Assembly (NCBI GenBank): GCA_905210885.1
Contig: CAJLYO010000096.1
Location: forward strand, 1-6,675
Source: an uncultured Eubacteriales bacterium
GTDB taxonomy: Bacteria; Bacillota; Clostridia; Monoglobales; Firm-18
Reading direction: 5' to 3'
DNA length: 6,675 nucleotides
A program made the position numbers and the translations under genes. Below are positions 1-6,306 of this stretch, in pieces. Under the pieces are notes generated by a model, which saw nothing but the letters and a program-made list of their open reading frames with translations, was not told the DNA's origin and did no database searches. Position 1 is the stretch's first letter. Every line of letters begins with the position of its first letter.

Positions 1-215
1 TCAAATCCCAAGTTCTGCGCAACGCCCTTAAGCGTGTGAGCGGCAAGAAACGCCGCCTTTGTATCTTCTTCATTAATCGCCTTCTCAAGCTGCGCGCAGG
101 TAGGGTCTGCCTTATATTTTAAGACGAATTTTTCAAGCATTTGTTCATTCGGAAATCTTGATAAAGCGCGGTCATATCCGCCGCCGATTTGCTCATAGAA
201 TTTCTTAAGAACCAT
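1..215 (-). CDS. HPt histidine phosphotransfer protein (partial, C-terminus beyond window)
   Basis: Read from the ATG at 215-213, 71 complete codons precede the window edge. The visible protein ends in the HPt signature AAHTLKGVAQNLGF (residues 58-71); His60 (codon 38-36) is the expected phosphorylated residue, followed by the usual Lys-Gly at 63-64. HPt proteins are small cytoplasmic helical bundles that carry a phosphoryl group between the receiver of a hybrid kinase and the receiver of an output regulator. The stop codon of the HD-GYP regulator (219-217) is one base upstream and the ribosome binding site lies inside that gene, so the two are probably translationally coupled. Stand-alone HPt proteins of this type usually have about 110-120 residues, so some 60 percent may be visible, but a longer multidomain protein cannot be excluded. 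The kinase at 4011-1867 has no HPt domain, which makes this the likely missing relay step. The family assignment is firm; the partner assignment is inference. Confidence 0.9.
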   Translation of the reverse strand, partial: MVLKKFYEQIGGGYDRALSRFPNEQMLEKFVLKYKADPTCAQLEKAINEEDTKAAFLAAHTLKGVAQNLGF

Positions 216-216
216 A

Positions 217-1752
217 TTATTCACTCCTGTTTTCTTTTGCCGTTACCTCGTTGTGAATATCCGTAAGCTGTCCCAAAACGCTTATGTATTCACCGCCGCG
301 CACAGGCCATATGGAACGTGCGGTAATTTTATGCCATCTGTATGTGCCGTTCACAAAAACCAAAGCCTTCATACGCACTATAGGCTTTTCTCTGGTTGTC
401 GCTCTAATCTTTGATACCAGCCTGTCCCAGTCCTCTTTGGACAGCAAGTCAATGTTGCTCATATCCACCTTATACACAACCCTGTTTCGTTTTCCCGGCT
501 CCTCGTACCAGTTTCGGTAAGTCAACTTACTAAGCAGCCGGTCATATTCAAACTGAATACCGCCGCACTGCTCCGCAAAGAAATTCTTTTTCAAAGTTTC
601 ATTGGCAAGAAGGCGCGGTGCACGGTCATCTAACGGAAGTGAATTTCTGTTAAGCATTTCCTCCGCAAGCTCCTGAGCCTCATTCTGATAATCATAATCC
701 CCGGGATTATCCTTCATTGCCGCCTCAAGCTGATTCGAAATATCCGCAAGGCACCTTAGAAGCAGCGGATTAAATTCGCCGCATTCGCCGTTTAAAATCA
801 TCTGTATTGCCTGCTCATGGGGAATAGCCCTTTTATAGCATCTGTCGCTTGTCAGCGCATCATAAACGTCCGCAATGGAAACCGCCTGGGCGGATATGGG
901 TATTTCATCGCCGGAAAGCCCGTCGGGATACCCCTTGCCATCCCAGCGTTCGTGATGCCAGCGGCATATGGCATGCGCCGTGGTCATTAAAAGCTCGGAA
1001 CGCGGAACGGGCGTTTCGCTTATAAGCTTATCGCCGTTTACGGTATGGGATTTCATAATCTCCCATTCCTCGGCAGTAAGCTTGCCGGGTTTATTTAAAA
1101 TCTCTTTCGGAACAGTAATTTTTCCTATGTCATGCAGCGCAGACAACGTGGCAATCATGGAAACGTTCGCTTTTGAAAGGGGATATCTGTCCGAAATTTC
1201 TATAAGTCTGTTTAAAAGCATGCTTGTAATCAGGTGCATATGAAGAGTATGGCTTCCCGACTCGTTGTTGCTCGACTCAAGAGCATGACTTAAAATGTTA
1301 ATCATAGCGCTATTGGTTTTTTCTCTGTTGTACACCTGCTCCTCCACCAGTTGGACAAGCCGGCGCTGGCGCGCATACATGGTAAGGGTATTTTTAACGC
1401 GCCGCTGTACAACCGCGCTGTTTAACGGACGGCTTATGTAATCCGTCGCGCCAAGCTCATATGCACGCTGAACAAAATCTCCTCCGTGCTCGGCAGAAAC
1501 CACAATAACGGGAATTTCCTCAAGCCAATGGCGGCTTTTCATAATCTCAAGAGCAGTAAAACCGTCCATGTTCGGCATATTTATATCAAGCAAAACAAGG
1601 TCGGCATTCCTATCGTCGCTTAACTCCTCTATTAACTTAATGCCGTCCGGTGCATACGCATAGTCGTATCCGTCCCCGAGAATTTCACTTAAAAGCTGCT
1701 GATTAATTACAGAATCATCAGCTATCAGTATTTTTTCTTTTATGCCCATCAT
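217..1752 (-). CDS. Response regulator: receiver, HD-GYP c-di-GMP phosphodiesterase and PAS-like domain
   Basis: This 511-residue cytoplasmic protein has three parts. Residues 6-122 are a receiver with acidic pair Asp12-Asp13, phosphoacceptor Asp56 (LLDINMPNMDG) and Ser86; the usual Lys before the final Pro is Arg108 (ISRPL). A helical linker (about 125-150) leads to an HD-GYP domain (about 150-345) with Glu164 and His168, HDIGK (207-211), His236, His260, HHE (266-268), GKGYPDG (272-278) and Asp295. This family hydrolyses cyclic-di-GMP, and the metal and GYP motifs look intact. Residues about 385-505 look like a PAS domain, ending in a PAC-like stretch (YRWHKI, then LGQLTDIH). The product probably lowers c-di-GMP when phosphorylated by the neighbouring relay. 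Two ATGs are adjacent; the second (1749-1747) has the better ribosome-binding-site spacing, so the protein may start at Met2. The gene has its own promoter and is coupled to the HPt gene. Domain calls are strong; the direction of regulation and the PAS call are inferred. Confidence 0.93.
   Translation of the reverse strand: MMGIKEKILIADDSVINQQLLSEILGDGYDYAYAPDGIKLIEELSDDRNADLVLLDINMPNMDGFTALEIMKSRHWLEEIPVIVVSAEHGGDFVQRAYELGATDYISRPLNSAVVQRRVKNTLTMYARQRRLVQLVEEQVYNREKTNSAMINILSHALESSNNESGSHTLHMHLITSMLLNRLIEISDRYPLSKANVSMIATLSALHDIGKITVPKEILNKPGKLTAEEWEIMKSHTVNGDKLISETPVPRSELLMTTAHAICRWHHERWDGKGYPDGLSGDEIPISAQAVSIADVYDALTSDRCYKRAIPHEQAIQMILNGECGEFNPLLLRCLADISNQLEAAMKDNPGDYDYQNEAQELAEEMLNRNSLPLDDRAPRLLANETLKKNFFAEQCGGIQFEYDRLLSKLTYRNWYEEPGKRNRVVYKVDMSNIDLLSKEDWDRLVSKIRATTREKPIVRMKALVFVNGTYRWHKITARSIWPVRGGEYISVLGQLTDIHNEVTAKENRSE
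222..228 (-). promoter_or_regulatory. Ribosome binding site of the HPt gene, inside the regulator gene
   Basis: The minus strand reads AGGAGTG at 228-222, with AGGAG eight bases before the HPt ATG at 215. It lies within the last codons of the HD-GYP regulator, whose TAA at 219-217 is followed by a single base and then the ATG. This layout is typical of translational coupling and fixes the HPt start. Confidence 0.8.
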
Positions 1753-1754
1753 TA

Positions 1755-1760
1755 TTCCTC
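1755..1760 (-). promoter_or_regulatory. Ribosome binding site that bears on the regulator start
   Basis: The minus strand reads GAGGAA at 1760-1755. From the last G of GAGG there are four bases to the first ATG (1752) and seven to the second ATG (1749). Seven is the more usual spacing, so translation may begin at the second methionine. The proteins would differ by one residue. Confidence 0.65.
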
Positions 1761-1805
1761 ATTTCGCTTAGCCCCATGCGGTATTTAATTTATCTCTGAT
1801 AGAAC

Positions 1806-1834
1806 ATTATACAACATGCACATGCTTTTTTCAA
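1806..1834 (-). promoter_or_regulatory. Housekeeping-type promoter for the HD-GYP/HPt gene pair
   Basis: On the minus strand the -35 box is TTGAAA (1834-1829) and the -10 box is a perfect TATAAT (1811-1806), separated by exactly 17 bases. Transcription would start near 1799, giving a leader of about 46 bases before the regulator ATG. The spacer contains a tandem repeat GCATGTGCATGT. The promoter would let regulator and HPt be made separately from the upstream kinase genes. Sequence match and placement are good; activity is inferred. Confidence 0.78.
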
Positions 1835-1839
1835 TACCC

Positions 1840-1864
1840 TGCGGACAAATATTATATATCCGCA
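1840..1864 (-). other. Hairpin just after the kinase gene, without a U-tract
   Basis: The minus-strand transcript can pair UGCGGAUA with UGUCCGCA (arms 1864-1857 and 1847-1840), an eight-pair stem with one G-U pair and an AU-rich loop of nine bases. It begins two bases after the kinase stop codon. No run of U follows on this strand, so it does not look like an efficient intrinsic terminator. It could stabilise the 3' end of the kinase transcript or give weak termination between the kinase and regulator. On the plus strand a T-rich stretch follows, but no plus-strand gene is visible. Confidence 0.45.
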
Positions 1865-1866
1865 CG

Positions 1867-4011
1867 TTATTTATTTTTCACGGTTTTACGTTTTTCAAGC
1901 GCCTCTGTCACCCTGCGTGAAAGAAGCGCCATATCAACAGGTTTGGATATATGGTCGTCCATTCCGGCGGCAAGACTCCGTTCGATATCATCCGTAAAAG
2001 CGTTGGCGCTCATCGCAAAAACCAAAACTGTTTTTGCGTCGGAACGTTTCAGCTCTCTTATACGGCGTACAGCCTCAAGACCGTCCATAACAGGCATCAT
2101 AATATCCATCAGAATTAAATCGAAATAGTCCGGCTCGGACTTTTTAAATAACTCAACCGCCTCCGCACCGTCACATGCTTTTGTAACCTCTGCGCCGGCC
2201 TCACGCAAAAGGAAATCGGTTATTTCCATATTTATTTCGTTATCCTCGGCTATCAGAATTTTCATTTTATCCAATGTGCCTTCATAATCATCGGTTTTAT
2301 TTGCGGTCACCGCATTTTTGTTTATTTTAAGCGGAATGGTAACCGCAAACCTTGTGCCCTCGCCCTGCTTGCTTGAAAGTTCTATTCTTCCGCCCATGCT
2401 TTCTGTCAGCTCCTTTACTATGGGAAGTCCCAGTCCGGTTCCGTAGTACGCTGTGCGTATGCTGCTGTTCTCCTGAGCAAAGGGTTCAAAAGCGTGTTTT
2501 TGAAACTGACTGCTCATACCTATTCCGTTATCCTCACATACAAATTCAAATACCGCGCTTTCCCCGTCATTTGAAATTTCATTACACGAAACCTTGACAA
2601 AACCGCCCACTCTGTTGTATTTTACGGCATTTGAGGTTAAATTCTGAAAAATCTGACGCAGATGAACCGGACTTCCGATAAGATCAAAATGCTTTACATT
2701 TATACCGAGATTAATAAACTCCACGCCGCTTTCGCTTGCTTGAACCCTTGCTATTTCATTTACGCTGTCCAAAAGCTCATCCAAGCGGAACGGCTCTGCG
2801 GAAAGCTTAATCTCGCCCGATTCCAGCTTATTCATGTCAAGCACGCTGTTTACAAGGTCAAGTAAAAAATTTGACGCACGGCGTATTTTTACATGACATT
2901 CCTTATGTTTTTCCGGATCATTCGGATACCTTTCCTCAATATCAAGCATACCGTTTATGGCATTTATCGGCGTCCTGACATCATGGCTCATGCGGCGCAG
3001 AAAATCGGTTTTTGCAATATTTGCACGCTGTGCCTGAAGCATTGAATTCTCAAGCTCCTCCCGGTGCTGAAGCTCAATACGTATATTTTTGCGGTCAGTT
3101 ACAATCTTAAGCATAAGAACAAGCATACAAAGCACAATATACGCCGCAATAATTATGGTCATAACGGCTGAGCGCGTGTAGAAAATTTCCCTTGCCGGAA
3201 AATATGCGAAAAGCGTGTAATTTCCTATATGCTTCGTTCCGCCGTACCAGTCCTCGCCGTTCCACTTTGTTCTGACCATGTTTCCCACAGCGGTTTTAAC
3301 CGCTTGCGCCTTGCCGGCATCGGCAGCGTTGCTGCTTTTACCTTTCAGAGTTCCGTTATTTGAAGCAATGATTTTCTTGCCGTCGGAAATCATAACAACG
3401 CCGTTTCTTTTAAAAATCATTCCGTCAAACATTGTATCCGGCGTTATATCATTAACACCGTCCGTAACCTCGTCCTTTAAAACATAACAAATAACAACGC
3501 CCGGAGCGTCACGACGCGCAACAGCGGCAAAATCATATTCATTATCGGCGCGTGTTATCCTTACCATGTAGGCGGACCGCGGATATTCCGCAATCTGGGC
3601 AACGTTGTTATCCGTTATAATATCATTCCACGTATCATAAGTACTGCCGTCGGAGCTTGTTTCAAACACCGGTTTCAGATTCTCGTCCAGAATGATAATA
3701 CCGGTAAGCCGCTGCTGGTACGCATAACGTTCAAGCTGTCCGCTGCCCTCTTTAAAATTCACGTCCATTGCAAGCTCGGTTGCTTTATCAAGCAGACGTA
3801 TAAGACTTTTTGTTTTGTCGTTTGTCAGATTATTTTCGTACTCGGTAATGCGCGCCTTTAAAAAGTCTACCGTCCTGTCCTTAAGCTCGGCTGTTTCCCC
3901 AAGGGCAAGCCTTGTAAGCGCCGCATTAACAAAGCACAAAAGAACAACTCCGAAAACCAAAACCGCAAATAAAGTAAGAAAGTTAGAAGGCGAAAATTTT
4001 GTCTTTTTCAT
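1867..4011 (-). CDS. Membrane-bound hybrid sensor histidine kinase with Cache-like sensor and C-terminal receiver
   Basis: This 714-residue protein has membrane segments at about 11-33 and 282-304 that enclose an extracytoplasmic region of roughly 245 residues. Its length and its end (WYGG, then YTLFAYFP) resemble double-Cache sensors. A helical stretch (305-335) leads to the kinase core: H-box FLRRMSHDVRTP with phospho-His343, N-box around 450-465 (Asn457 and Asn461), G1 box EDNGIGM (493-499), F-box FEPFAQE (508-514) and G2 box GTGLGLPI (524-531). A receiver follows at 583-705 with Asp589-Asp590 region residues Glu589 and Asp590, phosphoacceptor Asp636 (LMDIMMPVMDG), Ser668 and Lys690. It should autophosphorylate on His343, pass phosphate to Asp636 and need an HPt protein for onward transfer; one is encoded downstream. 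There is no HPt domain, and no PAS or HAMP domain is obvious. Its ATG shares one base with the stop of the solute-binding protein gene, implying coupled synthesis and probably a joint sensor. The kinase call is certain; the Cache label rests on pattern only. Confidence 0.95.
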   Translation of the reverse strand: MKKTKFSPSNFLTLFAVLVFGVVLLCFVNAALTRLALGETAELKDRTVDFLKARITEYENNLTNDKTKSLIRLLDKATELAMDVNFKEGSGQLERYAYQQRLTGIIILDENLKPVFETSSDGSTYDTWNDIITDNNVAQIAEYPRSAYMVRITRADNEYDFAAVARRDAPGVVICYVLKDEVTDGVNDITPDTMFDGMIFKRNGVVMISDGKKIIASNNGTLKGKSSNAADAGKAQAVKTAVGNMVRTKWNGEDWYGGTKHIGNYTLFAYFPAREIFYTRSAVMTIIIAAYIVLCMLVLMLKIVTDRKNIRIELQHREELENSMLQAQRANIAKTDFLRRMSHDVRTPINAINGMLDIEERYPNDPEKHKECHVKIRRASNFLLDLVNSVLDMNKLESGEIKLSAEPFRLDELLDSVNEIARVQASESGVEFINLGINVKHFDLIGSPVHLRQIFQNLTSNAVKYNRVGGFVKVSCNEISNDGESAVFEFVCEDNGIGMSSQFQKHAFEPFAQENSSIRTAYYGTGLGLPIVKELTESMGGRIELSSKQGEGTRFAVTIPLKINKNAVTANKTDDYEGTLDKMKILIAEDNEINMEITDFLLREAGAEVTKACDGAEAVELFKKSEPDYFDLILMDIMMPVMDGLEAVRRIRELKRSDAKTVLVFAMSANAFTDDIERSLAAGMDDHISKPVDMALLSRRVTEALEKRKTVKNK

Positions 4012-4023
4012 TACTCCGCCTCC
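4009..4023 (-). promoter_or_regulatory. Overlapping stop/start TAATG with ribosome binding site (kinase)
   Basis: The stop of the solute-binding protein gene (TAA, 4013-4011) and the kinase ATG (4011-4009) share one base. A perfect GGAGG (4023-4019) lies seven bases before the ATG, within the last codons of the upstream gene. This fixes the kinase start and indicates translational coupling. Confidence 0.85.
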
Positions 4024-4808
4024 GTTACGTTGCCTGCGTCAAGCCCGTATTTTTTCAATATTTGCGCCGTTGTACCGCTTTCGTTTAACTCACCCAACGT
4101 CTTAGTGAGCCGCTCCGCAAGACCTGCGTCACCGTAATCCTTTGAAAAGGCAACACCGAGCTTTGATATGTACAGGCTGTCACCGAGCATTCTGTACTCC
4201 ACCGGCGCAGTGGCAATAAAACTTGCAAGGGCGCTTTCATGACCGCATATGGCGTCGGCATAACCTTTTCTGAGCGAAGCGTAAACCTCGCCCATTCCGG
4301 AAAAGCTGTAAACCCATTCTGCCTTCGGGATATCCGGCGTTTCGCATTTGAGCAGCAGTTCCTCCGGTATGGAGGACGCCTGAACGGCAACACGCCTTTC
4401 ATTTAAACCGGAAATGCTTTTTATATCGCTGTCCGCCCTTACCGCAACAACCTGCCGGCTTTTCAAATACGGTCCTGCCCATATATATTTATTCTCGCGT
4501 CCGGTCATGGTAAAGCAACCCCAAAGGCAGTCCACTTCGCCGTTTTTAAGATAATCGTCCTTATTTTCCCACACAATCTGCTTAAAAACCGGTCGGTATC
4601 CCATTTTTTCAAATGCCGCCCTTGCAAGTTCCACGTCCACACCGGAAAAATTGCCGTCGCCGTCAATATAATTGTACGGCTCGTAATTATCGCTTCCTAT
4701 TATTATCTCCGGCAGTGAGTCACCCTCGGCAACGCCTGCCTCCTTTACCGCGCAGCCGCATACGGAAAGCGCAAGCAGCAGCGCCGCAATGATTCGTATT
4801 CTTTTCAT
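4011..4808 (-). CDS. Family 3 solute-binding lipoprotein, probable sensor partner of the kinase
   Basis: The 265-residue protein begins with a lipoprotein signal: basic MKRIR, a hydrophobic core and a lipobox-like VCGC, giving lipidation at Cys19. The mature part matches family 3 periplasmic-type binding proteins (SBP_bac_3), which close around amino acids and similar small molecules: YEPYNY (42-47), GVDVEL (56-61), DCLWG (93-97) and FTMTGRE (99-105). Arg104 sits where this family binds the ligand carboxylate. The family's amino-group-binding Asp appears to be His190 (GHE, 189-191), so an ordinary amino acid ligand is not assured. No ABC permease or ATPase gene adjoins it; it is coupled to a hybrid kinase on one side and lies 13 bases from a YycH-like gene on the other. 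That suggests presentation of a ligand to the kinase, as the fused Venus-flytrap domains do in BvgS. It could instead serve a transporter encoded elsewhere. Family call strong, sensory role inferred. Confidence 0.9.
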   Translation of the reverse strand: MKRIRIIAALLLALSVCGCAVKEAGVAEGDSLPEIIIGSDNYEPYNYIDGDGNFSGVDVELARAAFEKMGYRPVFKQIVWENKDDYLKNGEVDCLWGCFTMTGRENKYIWAGPYLKSRQVVAVRADSDIKSISGLNERRVAVQASSIPEELLLKCETPDIPKAEWVYSFSGMGEVYASLRKGYADAICGHESALASFIATAPVEYRMLGDSLYISKLGVAFSKDYGDAGLAERLTKTLGELNESGTTAQILKKYGLDAGNVTEAE

Positions 4809-4818
4809 TTCAAAAACA

Positions 4819-4824
4819 CTCCTA
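4819..4824 (-). promoter_or_regulatory. Ribosome binding site of the lipoprotein gene, overlapping the upstream stop
   Basis: The minus strand reads TAGGAG at 4824-4819. The TAG is the stop codon of the YycH-like gene, and AGGAG lies ten bases before the lipoprotein ATG at 4808. Ribosomes finishing the upstream gene therefore clear the initiation site directly, supporting a single transcription unit. Confidence 0.75.
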
Positions 4825-6246
4825 AGGCACGGTTATGGCACCGCTGTGATTTATGCACCACTTTGCCTCGTATTCACCCTCGCCGTCAGTATAATAACAC
4901 CGGTAAATGTTTTCAATGGGAAGCTCCGTCACATTCGGGTCAAGGGTTTCGCAGAATTTATCGATAGCTGAAAGAACAGTTACCGCAGAGGAAGTTTCCT
5001 CCGAAAGCTTAAGGCGCTGGAGCTGCATTTTAAGCTCCGTTATATACCCGTTTTCAAATTGGGCATAAAGAGCGCTGCCGCCCGTTTCGCTGTTTTTTGA
5101 AATAACCGGCATACCGTTATAGTACCGTTCAAACTCGGCGGTATATGACGAAACAGGGGTTTCGTTAAGGGGAGAACGCAGACGCAGATTCATGATATCG
5201 TCAAGCTCCGCATACGAAACAATATCCCCGGCAATGTCCAAAACCGCCGACACAATCTGCGACGGCGCCGCCTTTGTCTCGGCAAGCTTTATGCCTCTTT
5301 CCGTCGCAACAGCCTTATATTCCACGAGCCCGTCCGGGTGAATTTTAATAGTTGCGCTGTTTTCAAGATAGCTTACCGTTCCGTCCCCGGCAACGGTCTT
5401 ACGAAGCTGACTTGCGGTATATCCGAATGCACGGAGAATTTTATCAGCTTTTTTGCTTACGTCATCGGAATTTTCAAAAATTCCCGACACGAAAAGCTTG
5501 TTTATTTCTCCGGCATCAGTGGACAAAAGCACATACGGCTTTAAAACCACTTTCTTTTTTATATCGGGGTTCGCGGAGTCGCGGTCGAGGTGCAGTTCAA
5601 AAGCAAATGCGTCCTCATGCTTTCTGCCTATGGTTTCGTTCTCTATAAATTTTGAAATTCCGTCCGCATTGCCGCTTACACTGTATTTTATAAAGCTGCT
5701 GCCCGTTTTAAAGCACACGGAGGTGCTGTTTAAAACAGCCTCGGGGTACAAAATCATGCTTTCGGCATTTTCAAAGGAAACACTGCTGCCGTTTGAACCG
5801 CTGCCGAAAAATCCGGCAATATTTTTCGCGTCCGCCGGGAAACCGAAATCTATAAATACCGACTTTCCACGCAGCATGGTCTGCCACTGTTCGTCATTTA
5901 TCGTCTCAGACTCCGCGCCTTGCGAAAACACACCGTCAATATAAGGTGCAATAACCTTAAGAGCGTCTTTAAACGCGTCGCTTCCGCTGTAATTTACCGT
6001 GCGTGCACCGCCGCCGTTTATTACTATTTTATCCGGCAGAGCAGCGTTATCCGAGATGCTGCCGGATGCTGCATTCCGGTTAAAAAGCGACAGCACCTTG
6101 TCCACCCCCGGGACAGAAGCGGCATAACTAAAAAAATTATAGCCCTCGGGCCATAATTTGTTGTTAAGCCAAATCTGTGCCGTAAGCTGCACGGCGTTTA
6201 TTATCAGCAATGTTAAAATTATCGTCTTTATCGTTTCTTTTTTCAA
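4822..6246 (-). CDS. Membrane-anchored extracytoplasmic protein resembling YycH/YycI regulators
   Basis: The 474-residue protein has a short basic N-terminus, one membrane helix (about 6-27) and a large extracytoplasmic part, the architecture of YycH and YycI, which bind and tune the WalK kinase in Bacillota. The N-terminal pattern (MKKETIKTIILTLL) recalls YycH. The C-terminal third has the YycH/YycI-type order: YYNGMPV (about 379), FENGYITELK, then a final YRCYYTDGEGEYEAKW stretch. Residues 55-80 look like a flexible linker. No enzyme motif is visible. It starts with TTG: an in-frame stop lies two codons upstream (TAA, 6252-6250), and no in-frame ATG or GTG intervenes. The ribosome binding site is poor (GGGCGTGAT, partial match), so expression may be low. 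It is followed within 13 bases by the solute-binding lipoprotein gene and then the kinase, suggesting it modulates this kinase, not WalK. The fold assignment is from pattern alone; an unrelated anchored protein is the alternative. Confidence 0.62.
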   Translation of the reverse strand: MKKETIKTIILTLLIINAVQLTAQIWLNNKLWPEGYNFFSYAASVPGVDKVLSLFNRNAASGSISDNAALPDKIVINGGGARTVNYSGSDAFKDALKVIAPYIDGVFSQGAESETINDEQWQTMLRGKSVFIDFGFPADAKNIAGFFGSGSNGSSVSFENAESMILYPEAVLNSTSVCFKTGSSFIKYSVSGNADGISKFIENETIGRKHEDAFAFELHLDRDSANPDIKKKVVLKPYVLLSTDAGEINKLFVSGIFENSDDVSKKADKILRAFGYTASQLRKTVAGDGTVSYLENSATIKIHPDGLVEYKAVATERGIKLAETKAAPSQIVSAVLDIAGDIVSYAELDDIMNLRLRSPLNETPVSSYTAEFERYYNGMPVISKNSETGGSALYAQFENGYITELKMQLQRLKLSEETSSAVTVLSAIDKFCETLDPNVTELPIENIYRCYYTDGEGEYEAKWCINHSGAITVP

Positions 6247-6271
6247 GGTTTAATCACGCCCATAATATCAG

Positions 6272-6301
6272 CATACCGCAGACGAAACCGCCTGCGGTAC
6301 A
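6272..6301 (-). other. Long inverted repeat between the Ig-like and YycH-like genes
   Basis: The core arms TACCGCAG and CTGCGGTA (6274-6281 and 6292-6299) are perfect inverted repeats. In the minus-strand transcript three G-U pairs extend this to 13 pairs around a four-base GUUU loop; in the plus-strand transcript the corresponding positions are A-C mismatches. The transcript of the visible genes meets an A-run before the hairpin, while the T-run (6302-6308) follows it only on the plus strand. It is therefore a plausible intrinsic terminator for plus-strand (antisense) transcription, or a processing structure or operator for the minus-strand genes. Its role is undecided. Confidence 0.55.
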
Positions 6302-6306
6302 TTTTT

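Noticed and set aside
1775..1777. ATG in the leader of the regulator as a possible upstream ORF
   Set aside because: It is out of frame with the regulator, has no ribosome binding site, and its frame runs into the regulator gene without resembling a leader peptide.
1850..1856. Second TATAAT box within the hairpin loop
   Set aside because: No acceptable -35 hexamer lies 16-18 bases upstream, and the region is AT-rich enough to give such a match by chance.
1840..1864. Intrinsic terminator between kinase and regulator
   Set aside because: The stem is real, but no U-run follows on the transcribed strand, so it is recorded only as a hairpin.
4085..4402. Minus-strand open frame of 105 codons in a second frame
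   Set aside because: It sits inside the solute-binding protein gene, and its Arg/Ser/Pro-rich translation resembles no domain.
4011..4808. Solute-binding protein as part of an amino acid ABC importer
   Set aside because: No permease or ATPase gene is adjacent on either side; both neighbours are signalling-type genes. Use by a distant transporter remains possible but nothing here shows it.
5453..5944. Plus-strand open frame of 163 codons
   Set aside because: It lies wholly inside the YycH-like gene on the opposite strand, has no ribosome binding site I can see, and its translation is low-quality, Ser/Phe/Pro-rich sequence typical of an antisense shadow.
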